A stretch of 64,000 bases of DNA from Eutrigla gurnardus (Eukaryota; Chordata; Actinopteri; Perciformes; Triglidae). Positions within the stretch are counted from its first letter, which is position 1. Each line of letters starts with the position of its first letter. Under the pieces are notes generated by a model. The model was not told where the DNA came from, did no database searches, and worked only from the letters and a program-made list of their open reading frames with translations. This document shows, one piece after another, positions 24,200 to 36,707 of the stretch. Location of the stretch: positions 23,677,046-23,741,045 of the forward strand of contig OY741273.1 of the NCBI GenBank assembly GCA_963514095.1, given 5' to 3'. The position numbers were made by a program, and so were the translations under genes.

Positions 24200-24853
24200 A
24201 CGGTATTACAACTATGAGAAATAGAATACACTGATCTTTGCAGATAGATGTCTGTTTGAAGATTGATTGTAATTTTAAAAGTGTTATGATATGTGACCTT
24301 ATCATGGTCATGCTTTATAATGTGTTATGATTGTTGTCATTATGCGCTCCAACTATTATATGCTGCTCTGAGCAGATTATAATGCATTATAGACACGGGC
24401 GTAATAGAAAGTAATAAATATTGTATTTGATTGTGACATGGATTTAGCCATCTCTTCATAGATACACGAAGTAAGTCATAATCCCCGACGGCTGCAAAGA
24501 TGATGAACACTTCTGTGGCTCACTCCTCCCTCAGTCCAGGAAATTACACCAAAAATGTCATTTCACCAGCCTCAGTTTGCATCTCTGAATCGATTTCTTA
24601 AAACAGTGATGAATTTGAACAAGCTAACAATGCATGCCACAAGTTTTCTGGAATATGCCTCGTTTCCAACACAGTGACCAACTGCACAATCAATAAGTGG
24701 ACAGCAAGGTGATGTCTAGAGGATTTACAAATTCTACGAAAAAAATTAGTTTCAGTTACTAAACAGGAGAGCAGAAATGTCTGTATGGTTGGAGTCCCTC
24801 TTAACCCATTTTCCAACTCATCTGGGCTTGCCCTGAATTCTCCCATATCATTC

Positions 24854-24874
24854 GTGTGTGTGTGTGTGTGTGTG
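24854..24874 (+). repeat. (GT)10 microsatellite
   Basis: Uninterrupted GT dinucleotides. Confidence 0.97.
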
Positions 24875-27800
24875 CCACTTCAAACAGTTGCACCTTTCTC
24901 ATTTGGCTTTGAAGTGCAAGTGTCTTCTCCTATTCCGTCTTCTTTAAAGACACATAAGCATTTCAGTCACATACTTCATGCTCATTTCTCCATCGTGCCA
25001 GCCATCACCGACTGCACATGTAATTTTACCACTGTGAAAAATGCTAGCTCCATTCAGGTGTGCTCTATCTCGTGTTGAACACAGTAATTGCCTGCACTGC
25101 TCGTCTCTTTAGTAATTGCCTTTTGATTGAGGTCATCAGGACAATTAAAACCATTGAGGGGTGAAAAGTGGTAGCAAGAGACTTGAGACGGCTCTACTAG
25201 GTGGTAGAAAGGATGAAAAAAAGGACAGAAATGATAATCGTGTGTCCGGAGACCCACTGGAGTCAGGATAGGGCACTGTACAGAATGACTTTGTGCACAC
25301 TGCTCTATCATAGTGTATTAATCACAGCCTTATTTAGCATATCTATTGAAGGTAGCAGGAGGGTTTCATCGGTGATCATGGGGGCTACATGTTCAATTTT
25401 TAATAAATGATATGTCTGTTATGTCATGAATTCACTTAGATCTCAGCTCCAGTATCACAATGACGTTGCACTTTTAATGGATGTGAACAAAGCTAAATGA
25501 TCTATGATTTTCATTCAACAGGGAGCTGCTTTTTTCTAAAACAACAGCAGCAATACCCACCATTTTAAAATCTGCAAAAACATAATTGGATGTGTCAGTG
25601 TGGGGAAATAATTCACGATGATTCGCATCCCTACAAAAATTCATGATGGTATGTCACACAAGACGGGATTCTTGATGTATTTGCTGTGGGGCCTCCAAGA
25701 CAAATCATTGTAATTTTGTGAAATGCTGGTTCTTAGGAATAAGACACAGCAAGAGATCATTCAGGCAAGTTTTGTCAAAACCGGGTCAGTAATTTCTGGG
25801 ATGTCGCTTGTGACGAAGGAGATACAGACGCATAAACTGTTCAAAGAATGAAAAGAAAACTGTTTCTGAACATTCACACATCGTTTGCCTCAACTGTAGC
25901 CTTCAGCTGGATGTCAGGTATGAAGGCAGAGTTCAAAACTGTGCACTCATCTCCAGGAATCCCACCTGTTATGTGTGCCAATCACATTTATTTATTTATT
26001 TTGATCTACACCTGCCGTTCTCTGTGAATGTGTACCATTGAAGCGTGGGTGGAAGTTGTCTCTTACTGTCTCTGTGTGGGAGACGGTGGCGGATCGGTGC
26101 TAATGCACACTGAATAGTCTGAGGGTGTATGAGAAATTTGTCAGATTTGTCAGAAAATATTTGTCAGATTTGTGTTTTTTTTGTTGTTGTAATGATTTAT
26201 TGCATGCTACCAAAAAATCGGCTTAATTGTCACCATTGCGAACGGTGGCTGCGGTCGTCCAGCTTACACTCTCGCTCCAATTTACGAGGTTTTGGGGCAT
26301 GATTTGACACAAACTTCTAGACGTCCTGTTCTAGCTTCATGGACGACTAAGCTTTCAAAAGTATCAGTGAGCAGATACATGAGTACACCAAATTGAAGGA
26401 AGCTCACTGAGGCTTTAGGACATATCACTGATGGTTATTACACTGTTAATTATTTAGTCTTTAGGAAATATGCAATGTGTTTACCCCAATTAGATTTTCA
26501 TTAGCCATTTGGCTAACCATCAGTGACCCTATTTTAATAGACATCATCCCTGGAGTTGGATTCCATGTTGTAATGAGGGGTATGGTCTGTCACTCCGGAG
26601 AATTGTTATTAATAACTAAAAGGCTGCAAATGGGAAGATGTCATCTCTCTTGAGAACTCCGATAGCAACTATTGTTCATATGGTTGTATGCCTTTAAAGC
26701 TCATCAGAGACAATAATGGCTGATCAGGAACATTCATGTTGCTCTTCTTAGGCCGAAAGCAGGATGCTCTTATAACTTTCTCATCATGTCAGAGTGCAAC
26801 TGAGACCGAGTAGGGCATACATCAGCCTTTTGTAATTTAAGGCCCCCTTCTGATTGTTAAAACATTTCCCAGGATCACCTTTCCAAATAAATGAGGAACA
26901 AAACACATGACACAAAAGGAGAAAGAATAAATGCTACCGTCAGGTATAATGACCAACATAAATATTCTGCTTATCCTCTCCCACCTCTGCTTGCCATTAT
27001 AAAACCAAATAAATATGTGTCGGGTCACATTTCATTTTTGGTGCGAGTGATTGTTGCAAAGCAGCATCTTGCAAACGTCTACGGACGTCTCTAAAACATT
27101 CTTGAAGAGATATTCCACCGTAAACATAAGTTACATAATATTCCAGAATATTTTAAACAGCAACTTCAGTATCTGCGAACGCGGTAAGCTGCAAAGCTGA
27201 GCATCGAGACGTGAATCCTGATGTCATCAGGTGACCTTTTTTTGAGCTGATCTAGTGAGACTGAATTAATGAGTGGTGCTGTGGGCTCAGAGGATTTTTT
27301 GTTTCAAATATTGCATCCAAATGAGTTCCGTTTGAATGTAGGACTTTCAGCCGTGATTCAGAAAATGTCCCCGTGTCCCGGTCACATCACCATGGGTGCT
27401 GTCACAGTGTCCCAGGAGTTGTGTCATTATTCACCGTCTGGGAAGCAGCTCTAGGATTTGTTCGTAAATGACATCATCACTACAGTCTGACTCTGCTTTT
27501 CAAGGACAGACTATTCAAATTCAGTTTAGTAAGCTGCTAAAAACAGCCACTTGATAATCAGATATATGAGCAAATGTTAGAATCCATAAATAGAAGGTCA
27601 CACCAAGTGTTTACAGCGTGTTTGAATTGGTCTTGTTGTAGATAGAAGAGATGTCTTACATGGTCATCCTTGATGTATCTGGCCTGGAAGCGGGTACACT
27701 GCAGTACTGCATATCTCCGAGATGTTTACTGTGGCTACATCTACAAAGATTTCAGCTTAGTGTTCTATTTCATTAACAAGTGTGTGATGCATCATCTGGG

Positions 27801-29125
27801 TTTCATCTGCAAAAAGTAGAGATTTTCTGTGTGTGTGTGGTTGTGTGTGTGGACTCCCACAGGCATGTCACTATACATATCAGAATATTGCAGGAAGCAG
27901 GGGATGAGAGTGAATGCATTTGGTTCATGTTTTTGTCAACTGGCTTTGATGATTTCAAGTTTTCACCACTTGAAACTTTGCAGTAATTCTCATGAATATA
28001 ATGCTGAACCCTGAACTGCGTAACCACAGGCCACACTCCAGTTTGATCCGCAGTTATTGTCATTAGTCCGCATGCTTTGAAGTCTTTAAGAGCGCTACTT
28101 GATTAGGCTAATTGAAAAGACGAACCACATTTTGGCAGAGAACATACGTTACGGATCGTTCTATGTTACTGCGTGTGTTGTACATCCACTTTCCTTTTAT
28201 TCCTAACTGCGATTCAACCAGTTCTAAGAATAGCAACATGTACACATGACATTAAATGTTTAATGAGTCATTCCTCTTTCGCTGCTTGCTTTACTGTATA
28301 AGGCAGTTGCAGGAAGGATTTTTGCTTTTAGAATTAAGTGCTTGCTCTATTAGTGGAGGTTTGCATTAATGCAGGACTCCCACCGGCCTCTCTGGTCCAA
28401 ATGCAGTTTTGAGTGGCGTGTTATGTTTTTAATAGCTGCAGGCGGTGACATTGGAATGCTTTGGGTGTGGAGAAAAAATAATGAATGTAGCCAACGTGGA
28501 GATTGTTAGGATATTTAATGAAGAAGTTGGACCTCATTCAGACCCATGCAGAATGTTGAGATGACGCATAAACCAAAGATCTGTGAACATCGTGACTCTT
28601 TTAAATACTTTAAGGTTAGAAAATGATTTTTCAACAACCAAATTATGGAACAAATTAATTTCACCTCCTGCTGTTTGCCTGGAATGGGCTTTTCAGTGAA
28701 TTCAAAGGTTAAGTAGTGATTCCGACTCTCCAGGACAAACGGATCACGATAAGCGGACGATTATTGTAACTTTTTTTCTTTTGTTTCTCATGCAGATCAC
28801 CATTTCATTGACACTTGTATATTTATTACACGAGTATGAAACGGACAGCTGTGTTATTTACTGAATTTTATGTTTCAAAAACACAGTACAGCTGTTTCTA
28901 ATGTGGTTCCAAACAGGTGCTTTCCCCTTGTGCATCCGTTTTGTGTCTCCATCACGAGCAGCCGTGACTGTCAGTTGCTGATTGAGTAGACGTCACAAGG
29001 TAGCCCGAGGAACACCAAGTTCACTGCTGCATCTCATTGGCTCAATTTTGGCAGCTTGTCATTTGTTTAAAAGAGACTGCGTTTTTTCATTGAGAGAACA
29101 TTACTTTCTTTTTCCTGACAGGATT

Positions 29126-29530
29126 TCTATGTGCGCTGCATCAGCCTCGGGTAGCCAGCTGGAAGCAGACGGTTTACCGCCATAGACCGTACATCGGAAG
29201 TGGTCGTAGTCATTGTGACATCACCCGTTGGTTTGTGGACAATGGGTTTGAAGCCTCGATTTTGGCCTCTTGGCCGTCGTGCTCTTAGAATATTTGCCAC
29301 CATTGAACAGAAGAAACAGCAGAGAAGCTTCTGGTGTGAAACCATTAGCTAATTGCATTGGTAGCCATGGTAACAACACCATGGTACAGGCCTGTCAATC
29401 ACAAGGTAGCCACGTCCTAAAGCATAGCCTGCTTTATTGTCTATTTTATTCTTACAATCCATAATGTACTAAATGAACATCATGCTGTACCGAAGAAGAC
29501 TTGAAACTAGCATTTGAAACGATGAACCAA
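29126..29530. mobile_element. Interspersed repeat of teleost type, class not assigned
   Basis: GTGACATCACCCGTTGGTTT, then TTGAAGCCTCGATTTTGGCC, CCTGTCAATCACAAGGTAGC, and TACTAAATGAACATCATGCT followed by GAAGAAGACTTGAAACTAGC form an ordered set of phrases that I associate with a high-copy repeat in spiny-rayed fish genomes. No coding frame. The first 50 bp overlap a third partial copy of segment S. The class and exact ends are unknown to me. Confidence 0.5.
29361..29374. promoter_or_regulatory. X-box-like motif
   Basis: GTAGCCATGGTAAC fits the RFX-type consensus GTNRCC(N)nRGYAAC. It lies inside an interspersed repeat, so it would be repeat-borne if functional. Confidence 0.3.
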
Positions 29531-30399
29531 TATTGATGACTGTAACCGTTATTGCTAGAAGCAGTAGTTGCATTTAATGGTATTTAATGGTGGAACAATG
29601 GAACACATGCACAACAAAGCAGGATGTGTAGATGTGCAGCAGCCAGGAACTGATATTAAACAATATGAACATTGACGTTACTCGCAGATTGGCTGTATTC
29701 ACCACCTGCTACTTTGATCCCCTGATAGCTTTAAATATACTGACACATGCCTTTTCTAAGCAGACCCTTCTCCAAGATGGCTGACGAGTGAAGGAGGAGG
29801 AACTTCACCAACTGAATGTTAGTGTTGACAATGGGGAACTTATACACAAACTTCCTCAAATATAAATTTTTGTACTTTCCATTTAATTCTAGTTTTAAAC
29901 CCTTTTTAATCTGGTTCAGATGTAATGCTGTTCACAGTGTACAACTATTGTCGAGGAAGGGAAGGGCTCTATTGAAGTTACTCGTCTACGGTCTTTACAA
30001 AAAACATATTTCCCCCTTTTTGTGTAATGACATGATTTAGCTAAAGGAAAAAATATGCCAATTTAACAAAGGCTTGTTTTGGTCAAAGGATTAATCCCCG
30101 TATTATCATGTTTTAACTTCATCCTCTTGCACTCGGATTAAAACCTCCAATGTGTGTAACAAGACTCATTCTAAAGAGCTTAGATTGTATGGGTTGAAAT
30201 ACAAAAAAACATCTTAAACCTAAAACAGGTTTTTTAAGTACACATTGAAAGCATTTATTTGTTATAATAATATATAATATTTTTTCTGAGAAATACTCAA
30301 GTAGATAGGACACATAAAAGTGTGCATTTTATCTCGACATTCTTTTCTTTAATTATTTTGCTTGTTTAATATTTATTCAAGGTGAAACTAGTTCATTAC

Positions 30400-30655
30400 A
30401 ATAACAATAAATACGATTATATAGTGCCGTTTTTAGTCTTCACACCACTCAAAGTGCTTTACATGCAAACGTTCCACCATTCACACCCACATTCATTCAC
30501 AGATGGCAAAGATAACAAGCTGCCACCGTCATATCGAATGTAAATGCTCATCCACGCACATCGAAGGCGCAGACTTTGGAACAAATTTGGGGCTCAGTAT
30601 CTTGGACACGTCGACATACGGACTGGGGGAGCTGGGAATCGAACCGCCCCCACAA
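30400..30655 (-). mobile_element. tRNA-derived SINE, minus strand
   Basis: Read on the minus strand it has a B box (GGTTCGATTCCCAGC), a GTGTCCAAGATACTGAGCCCC body and the tail GTAAAGCACTTTGAGTGG...CACTATATAATC. This is the same order as the SINE at 39353, including the CACTTT...CTATATAA tail typical of LINE-mobilised fish SINEs. The A-box end is missing or decayed near 30655. Confidence 0.65.
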
Positions 30656-31792
30656 ATACACAAAATCGTTTTATTTTATGAATGACTTCTAATTACAAAA
30701 AAACAAATTATTTACAAATTGTAATTTTGACACATCACCATTTTTAAATGTTTGCACATATATTTCACATCACATCAAGCTCCCAGTTCCTATACAACAA
30801 TAACTGCCATAGACCTGTGTGCTTCACCCTAGAAGGTTGCTCCTTTTCTTCACACTAGAACCAGGTCTGAATGTGAAGGAGGAAATTCACTCCAGCGACA
30901 TGATAATCTGTTCAATTGCCCTAACATTTACAGATGAAAGTACATGAAAGGAAGGGGCTAGAGAAACCCTGTATTGTCCAGGACCAAGTGCTACTGTAAA
31001 GTGGAGCTTTGAAGTGGGTAAAGGTGGCTCTTCAAATGAACTCTGCTGCTCCACTGCCTTGTGGTGCCTCTTTGTTCTCTGCATCTAGAATATATGCAAA
31101 CGTATAATTTTGTTTTACAATGTTGTAGGACGAATTACATACATACAGTATGTTTTACATCAGATTGTATTCAATCTACAAAAAGTCTGGTATTTATATT
31201 TTGTAGAGCAAATGATAATAGGGATTTGTACAAAATATCTGCAATGCACACCATGTCTTCACGTGTTCCTGTCACAATATCCACAAATCAGTGAGCAAAC
31301 GTAGCAGATAGAAGTATAACTGAGAGCAGTAAAGTGCCATTCACTCACTGCCTTTTGCACATATTTTTAGGATGATTGCATTCAAATGGTTACTGAGGAG
31401 AAAGCAGATGTTTGCTTCTGCCACTGCCAGGTACTTGTGCTGCTGCTATTGGTACCATTACAGATGTTACTACTGTGATATCACTGTCATTACCACAACT
31501 GTAATCACTACTACCTCTGCCACTTATTATTGTCATTAGCGCAAATTACATGGTGGGCGTAAGCGCACGCACATCGTCATCTGAAGAAGAACCAAAAGCT
31601 AACGTGGTGTTACCGCCTGGTGTTATCATTTCACTTACTTCATGTAAGTGCCATCGTTGTAGAACACAACACATTAATTAAGATCCTACTTAAAAATCAA
31701 CAATGCAACTCTTGACGGAGAAACGCCAAATTTCACAAAGGTAATTTCCTTTTGATACTTTTTGTCTACCTGTAATTACTGTAATTTAAGAC

Positions 31793-31814
31793 TGTGTGTG
31801 TGTGTGTGTGTGTG
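31793..31814 (+). repeat. (TG)11 microsatellite
   Basis: Uninterrupted TG dinucleotides. Confidence 0.95.
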
Positions 31815-34800
31815 CTCTGGAAGGTGCTTTGCTCTTCTTTAATGGCACTGATTACATTTCTAGTGTCATCCTTAGATGGACTTTCCCTCCATGATGTACT
31901 AAATGCAGGCCTATGCTAATTGGAACAGGTGACAAGGTGAGACGAGAGGGGGTGAAAACTATAATTACAATCAGGATCTTGGTATATCTGGGTATTGTCC
32001 GTCGTTGCTTTTCTATCTTTATGAAAAATTTAAAAAGGGGATAGATCTTTGTGCTCAAGCATTATTTGTTGGTTGGTTAATTTCCCAACAGAATGTGTTG
32101 ATGCTGACAAACATACACGTAAATATGCTATGACTTTCACAGACTCACACTGCAGTGAGCAAATCATACAATCTTTATATGGCTGTCAGACGCATATAAT
32201 TATGTCTTGTACTGTTTGAAAATGACACAATAATACAGCTACACATGGCTGATGAGGATAGCTACTGTGGTTATTAGGCGGTGTGAAACCTCTGCCTGGC
32301 AAATCATGTCTGCATTTGTTTCATGTGTAACGACCCTGTAGAAACGCAGGCGTGAAAGCCGTCAGCAGACCTTGTGGCACCCTGCACACTACCTTCATTA
32401 ATAACCATCTGGCTGGGTTGTGATTGCATGGACAGCGATGTGGCAGTATCCAGCTCCAGAGCCAGCTGAAGTATATAGTACACGCCTGGCAAAGTTCCAG
32501 GATACTATAGAGTGTGCCGTTTTTTGAAGATGACTACATGAAAGACCAAAACAGTGCAGATTTCTGCTTTCAGGGAAAACATGAAAGTAATATTTTCTCT
32601 GATATGATTCCTCTCCTGGACAGGTTTCACTAAATCAAGTTTGCAGAACAGTCTGTGTCCATTAGTGACAAGGGTGGAGTGGCCACATGGTATATTTTAA
32701 AGGATATTCAAATTGGAATTTTTTTCTCTGTTTAATTGGTGGATATATCATGTATTTGGTGGGTTTATCATGTATTTGCTTTGCTTGTCATTTCCTGTCA
32801 TTTAATTTCACATTTTGTTGGCAGGTGTTTCTGCATAATTGAGCCCATGTTTTCACGACGTTATGCTCAAAGTCTCTATGCTTTGTGTAGTTTTTCTCTC
32901 TCGTGGATCACAAAAAATTCCACCATTTTTTCCTCCTTTATGAATTAGATGGTTGGCTGGATAGTGAAAGCTGAGCCCACAAAGGACAAGTCTGGCAGAG
33001 TTCTGTGAGACACTGAGCAGTCAAGGAGGGTGAACTTTACATTGACTGAGTGCAGACCAACTTTATTTGATACACACAAGAGAGCATGCTCTCTGATACT
33101 GGACAGTAGACGAAAGGGATTCACAAACCTCCAGTAATGTAAGTCAGAGGTAACTTAGTATTCTCAAGATAATACATCTTCTCTGAACATTTTCATCTAC
33201 ATCATGACTTATCTTTTTTACAACTGATATGCTGTTGCAATTCAATGTGTTTTGTACCATTGCTACTTTTAAATATAACAGATTATTTGCTACCATTTTT
33301 TCTTTTTCTATTTTCTATTTAACCATAACAATGAGTATATGTTGATAGAACTGCTAATCTGGAGCTCATTCTTTCCCTTTCTCCTTGCTAAACTGTGAAT
33401 CAGCTATTCCCATGCACATGCATCCTGACATGAAACCTCACACTACCAGTTGTACTGCCAGACTTAGCGGCTAAGCAGTGCAACTGAACAAACTGATTGT
33501 CTGTGCGTGATAAACATTGTTGATACAGTTGGATATTGCAACATGAAGAACTGCAATGAATGGACATTGCGATGAAGAACATTGAAAGGTCCCCTTTTAT
33601 TTAGTTTGGACCCATAGAAGTGCATATCTGTTTTTCATGTATATTTAAGAATTCATGATGAAATTACTCATATTATTCACTTTTAGATCTGAAGCACATT
33701 ATGATCCATTGATTGTGTTTGTACAGTACTTGTTAAGGCTAATTATAATTACACGAGTAATTGGAATTCCATTCTATACATCTCTAATTAGAATCCAATT
33801 ATATATTATTTTATAATTAAACATATTTCCTAGTACAATATGTTGTTTTTTCATTGTATTGTAATCTCATATTGCCCCAAAAGGTTAATTTGCATAATGA
33901 TATGACTAAAATGTTCCTGCGGGGGATGCCCCCTTCACCCCGCTACCTGGGTTTAGTTTCAGCTCTGTCATTTAATGTAATTGCCTGTCAAAACTGCACC
34001 TACCACGCAATCAATTTTGTTCTATCAGTTTTCCGCATATCGCTGTACTATGTACACAACATTCTTTTTCATCATACACTTGAATGTGGCCTTTTGGAGT
34101 TGTTTCGAAGTCTCACTCGAAAAATGCAACTTCTGATTTTCAGATGATGCCTTGTGTTCTGCATAAATACACTGCAGGTCAGAGATGGTAAAACAGAGGA
34201 GCTGCTGGTGGATTTCTGAAGGGAGAGACGTGCTTCTGAAGTTGTTCAGTCCAACATTTACCTCAGGGTTTGTTTGACGACAAGCTGACCTATGCAGCTA
34301 AGAATAGAGGACAGTGCTGAAAAGAAGGAACAGGGAAGGCTTGCTTTCCTGGGGTGACTTGTGTGTTTTAATGTATGCATCAGGCATCAGCTCATGCTCA
34401 CAATAGTATGTGCTATTTTTATACTGCTGTGTGAAAGTGGAAGGTTATAGCGAGGTGAAGGAGGGTGAAAATATTTCCCAAAAAGAAGAGCAGTTTTCAC
34501 CAGCCTGTGCCGACAGCTGTCTAGACGGCAGATCTTCAGCTATTTATTTCTTCGCATCGGTGAGCAAAGAGAGTGAAGAATAAGAAGTTTGTTAAATTAT
34601 TTCCAGTTGTAGAGAAACGTTTTCAACTTACAGAGAAAAGTAGAAGAGAAGACGAACAACCTAAAAGACGGCAAAAACAGTTGGAAATGGATAACTGTAT
34701 TTGTTTGACCATCTTTCTTCCCATCTCTTTAATTCTTAACTGTTTCTAAATAACAGATTCATTACTAAGCCACTAATTGCTCCACGTGTTCTCCTGCTGG

Positions 34801-35842
34801 TGCATTCTGGGAGGACGGAGAGCAAATGAGGTGAGGCAAAGACAAGGAGGCATAAATGATGAATGTGAGACGACTCCTGCTGGATGTGGACATGCTTCCC
34901 TCAACCTACAGGGCTGTCTGTGACACTGCATTAATGACCTAAATGAGAGACAGCTTAAATGATGATGATAGGGCCTCATAGTGAGATAAGAGAGGAATCG
35001 AAACAAAGAGAGGGAGCATACATTCAAAGCTGTTGACAAAGAGTCAAAGGAAGTACTGGTGTCTCCGTGGAGATGAATGGCACTAAAGGAGAATAACAAA
35101 GGCAGCATATCTTCCTCTCTGCATGCACATCAGCAGCGTATCCCATTAGAATTGTTTGCAAATATAATTCTATCAATAAGCCAAGTCATTCTCACCTAAA
35201 TGCCAGTGTTTGGTATTGTGGTCAGGTTTTAATGCTGCTTTTATGAAGATGTTGTAGCTGTAAAATATCATGAAAGCCTTAAATTAAGCACTGGTTTGCA
35301 TTTTTGTTGGGAAAGAATTGCCGTGTAGCATCTTGGTTCTCATCAGGCGCATCCCACAACATTCGCCTTCAAAACACAGGTCAAACTACGACCTCAGAAA
35401 CGAGAAACCACTCTCCAGCCAAACCGAATAGACTAGTAGCTCTAGTGTTTGTGTAGCAAGTATATGAATGCATTTAGTGACGTATAATTATACATCTAAC
35501 CCGGTTAGTGCTGTGGATTTCACAATTCAATTCATTTCATGAAGTGTGTCCCCAGCACACTACTTACATACAGTTATAGTATAGTGTGAACTTTGAAGAG
35601 CTGTGACTACAGTAATTAGAGAGACCCATGAATAGATTTGAACTTGCATTAACACCATGGCCTGTGTTTATATTATGTCATGATTTTCTTTGTACTATAT
35701 ACAGTGTGTTCTGTAATTAACATAAAAATACACATCTGCTCTGTTGACTGAAAGTTTCTCTATGTTTTTCCATCAATTACTGCAGAGGAAACAAAAACTG
35801 CTGTACCATGTGGAGCTGTGTAATGTACAGTGAGTTAACAAG

Positions 35843-36388
35843 TAGGGTTGGTCATGGAAAACCGGTTCTAAATGGGAGCCGTTTCTAAATTTTAGCCTGT
35901 GATTGGTTACTACAATTTAAACAAATATCACTTGTTCACATCCGTAGTGTGAGCTTCCACCGTCGTATCGACCTGCGAGAGTTGAATGGGTAGACTTATG
36001 GACTGTGGCATGTGTGGCTTTATGTTACTCTGAAAAATGCCGTCTCGGCAGCACCGTGCAACGCCTGTGCTGAACTAATTTAGTTGAAGGGAGGATGCAC
36101 TGCTAACATGTCTAAACACCTTTGCCTTCATGGTGTGCAAATCAGCGAGTGTACCGTGTTTGATGTGTTGCACCGATCTCCCGCTCCTGCCTCGCCCTCC
36201 ACCGTCTTTACTCCACTGCATGATTTAATGTTTTTTTTAATATCTGTTTATCTTTTATAAACAGATAAAATGTTCTTGTGAAATAAATAAGTGAACTGTT
36301 TTCACTCTGTCTTCAATCTATGAGAGAACTGGAATCGAAAAGCAGCATCGGAATCGGAATCGTTTCAATCCAAACGATGCCCAAACCT
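35843..36388. mobile_element. hAT-like non-autonomous element
   Basis: The left end is TAGGGTTGGTCATGG and the right end, read on the minus strand, is AGGTTTGGGCATCG followed by GATTCCGATTCCGAT. TAGGGTTGGGCATCG with nearby GAATCGGAATCG words is the terminal type of a common fish hAT group. No transposase frame inside. A clean 8-bp target duplication is not seen; GTGAGTTA (left) and GTGACTCA (right) agree at 6 of 8 positions. It contains a perfect stem at 36241-36267 (arms TATCTGTTTAT, 5-nt loop). It ends 200 bp before the signal-peptide exon. Confidence 0.5.
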
Positions 36389-36588
36389 TGTGACTCACAA
36401 GAAGAAGTCGAACCTTATTATTTTACATTAAATAATCATTTCTCACCCATCCCGTATTGATGCTAAATGCAGTGAGATCGGCTTGGTGATTTTGGTTGAC
36501 ACTTTTCGAGGTCTACTCTGTGCTGCTATGTGAAAACCACATGTTTATACTCTGGCCTCTGATGTTTTTTTCCCCCTTCTGTTTGTAG

Positions 36589-36707
36589 GCACAGCTTTAA
36601 TGAAGAAGCAGACCTGCTAACATTCTTGCAGAAGGGATCCTCTTCAACAAGTATGGGGTCACCATGGAAACCATTTCTCATCCTGTCTGTTATCAGTGGC
36701 CTTTCAG
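36589..36707 (+). CDS. cntn5: Contactin 5 signal-peptide exon (start codon at 36653)
   Basis: The acceptor is a long pyrimidine tract ending TTTGTAG at 36588, and the donor is CAG|GTAAG at 36707/36708. The first 64 bases are 5' untranslated. Translation starts at ATG 36653, which has A at -3 and G at +4, a strong Kozak context. The 18 complete codons read MGSPWKPFLILSVISGLS: a short polar start, a hydrophobic core (FLILSVI) and small residues before the likely cleavage site, so this is a secretory signal peptide. It resembles the start of mammalian contactin 5, with shared W-K and LSV positions. The exon ends in phase 1, and G plus AC from the next exon makes Asp19. A six-codon upstream reading frame, ATG at 36600 to stop ending 36620, sits in the same exon in poor Kozak context. 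The exon lies 200 bp downstream of a hAT-like element. Confidence 0.88.
36600..36620 (+). other. Six-codon upstream ORF in the cntn5 leader
   Basis: ATG AAG AAG CAG ACC TGC TAA, ending 32 bp before the main start. Position -3 is T, so initiation is probably leaky. Confidence 0.6.
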
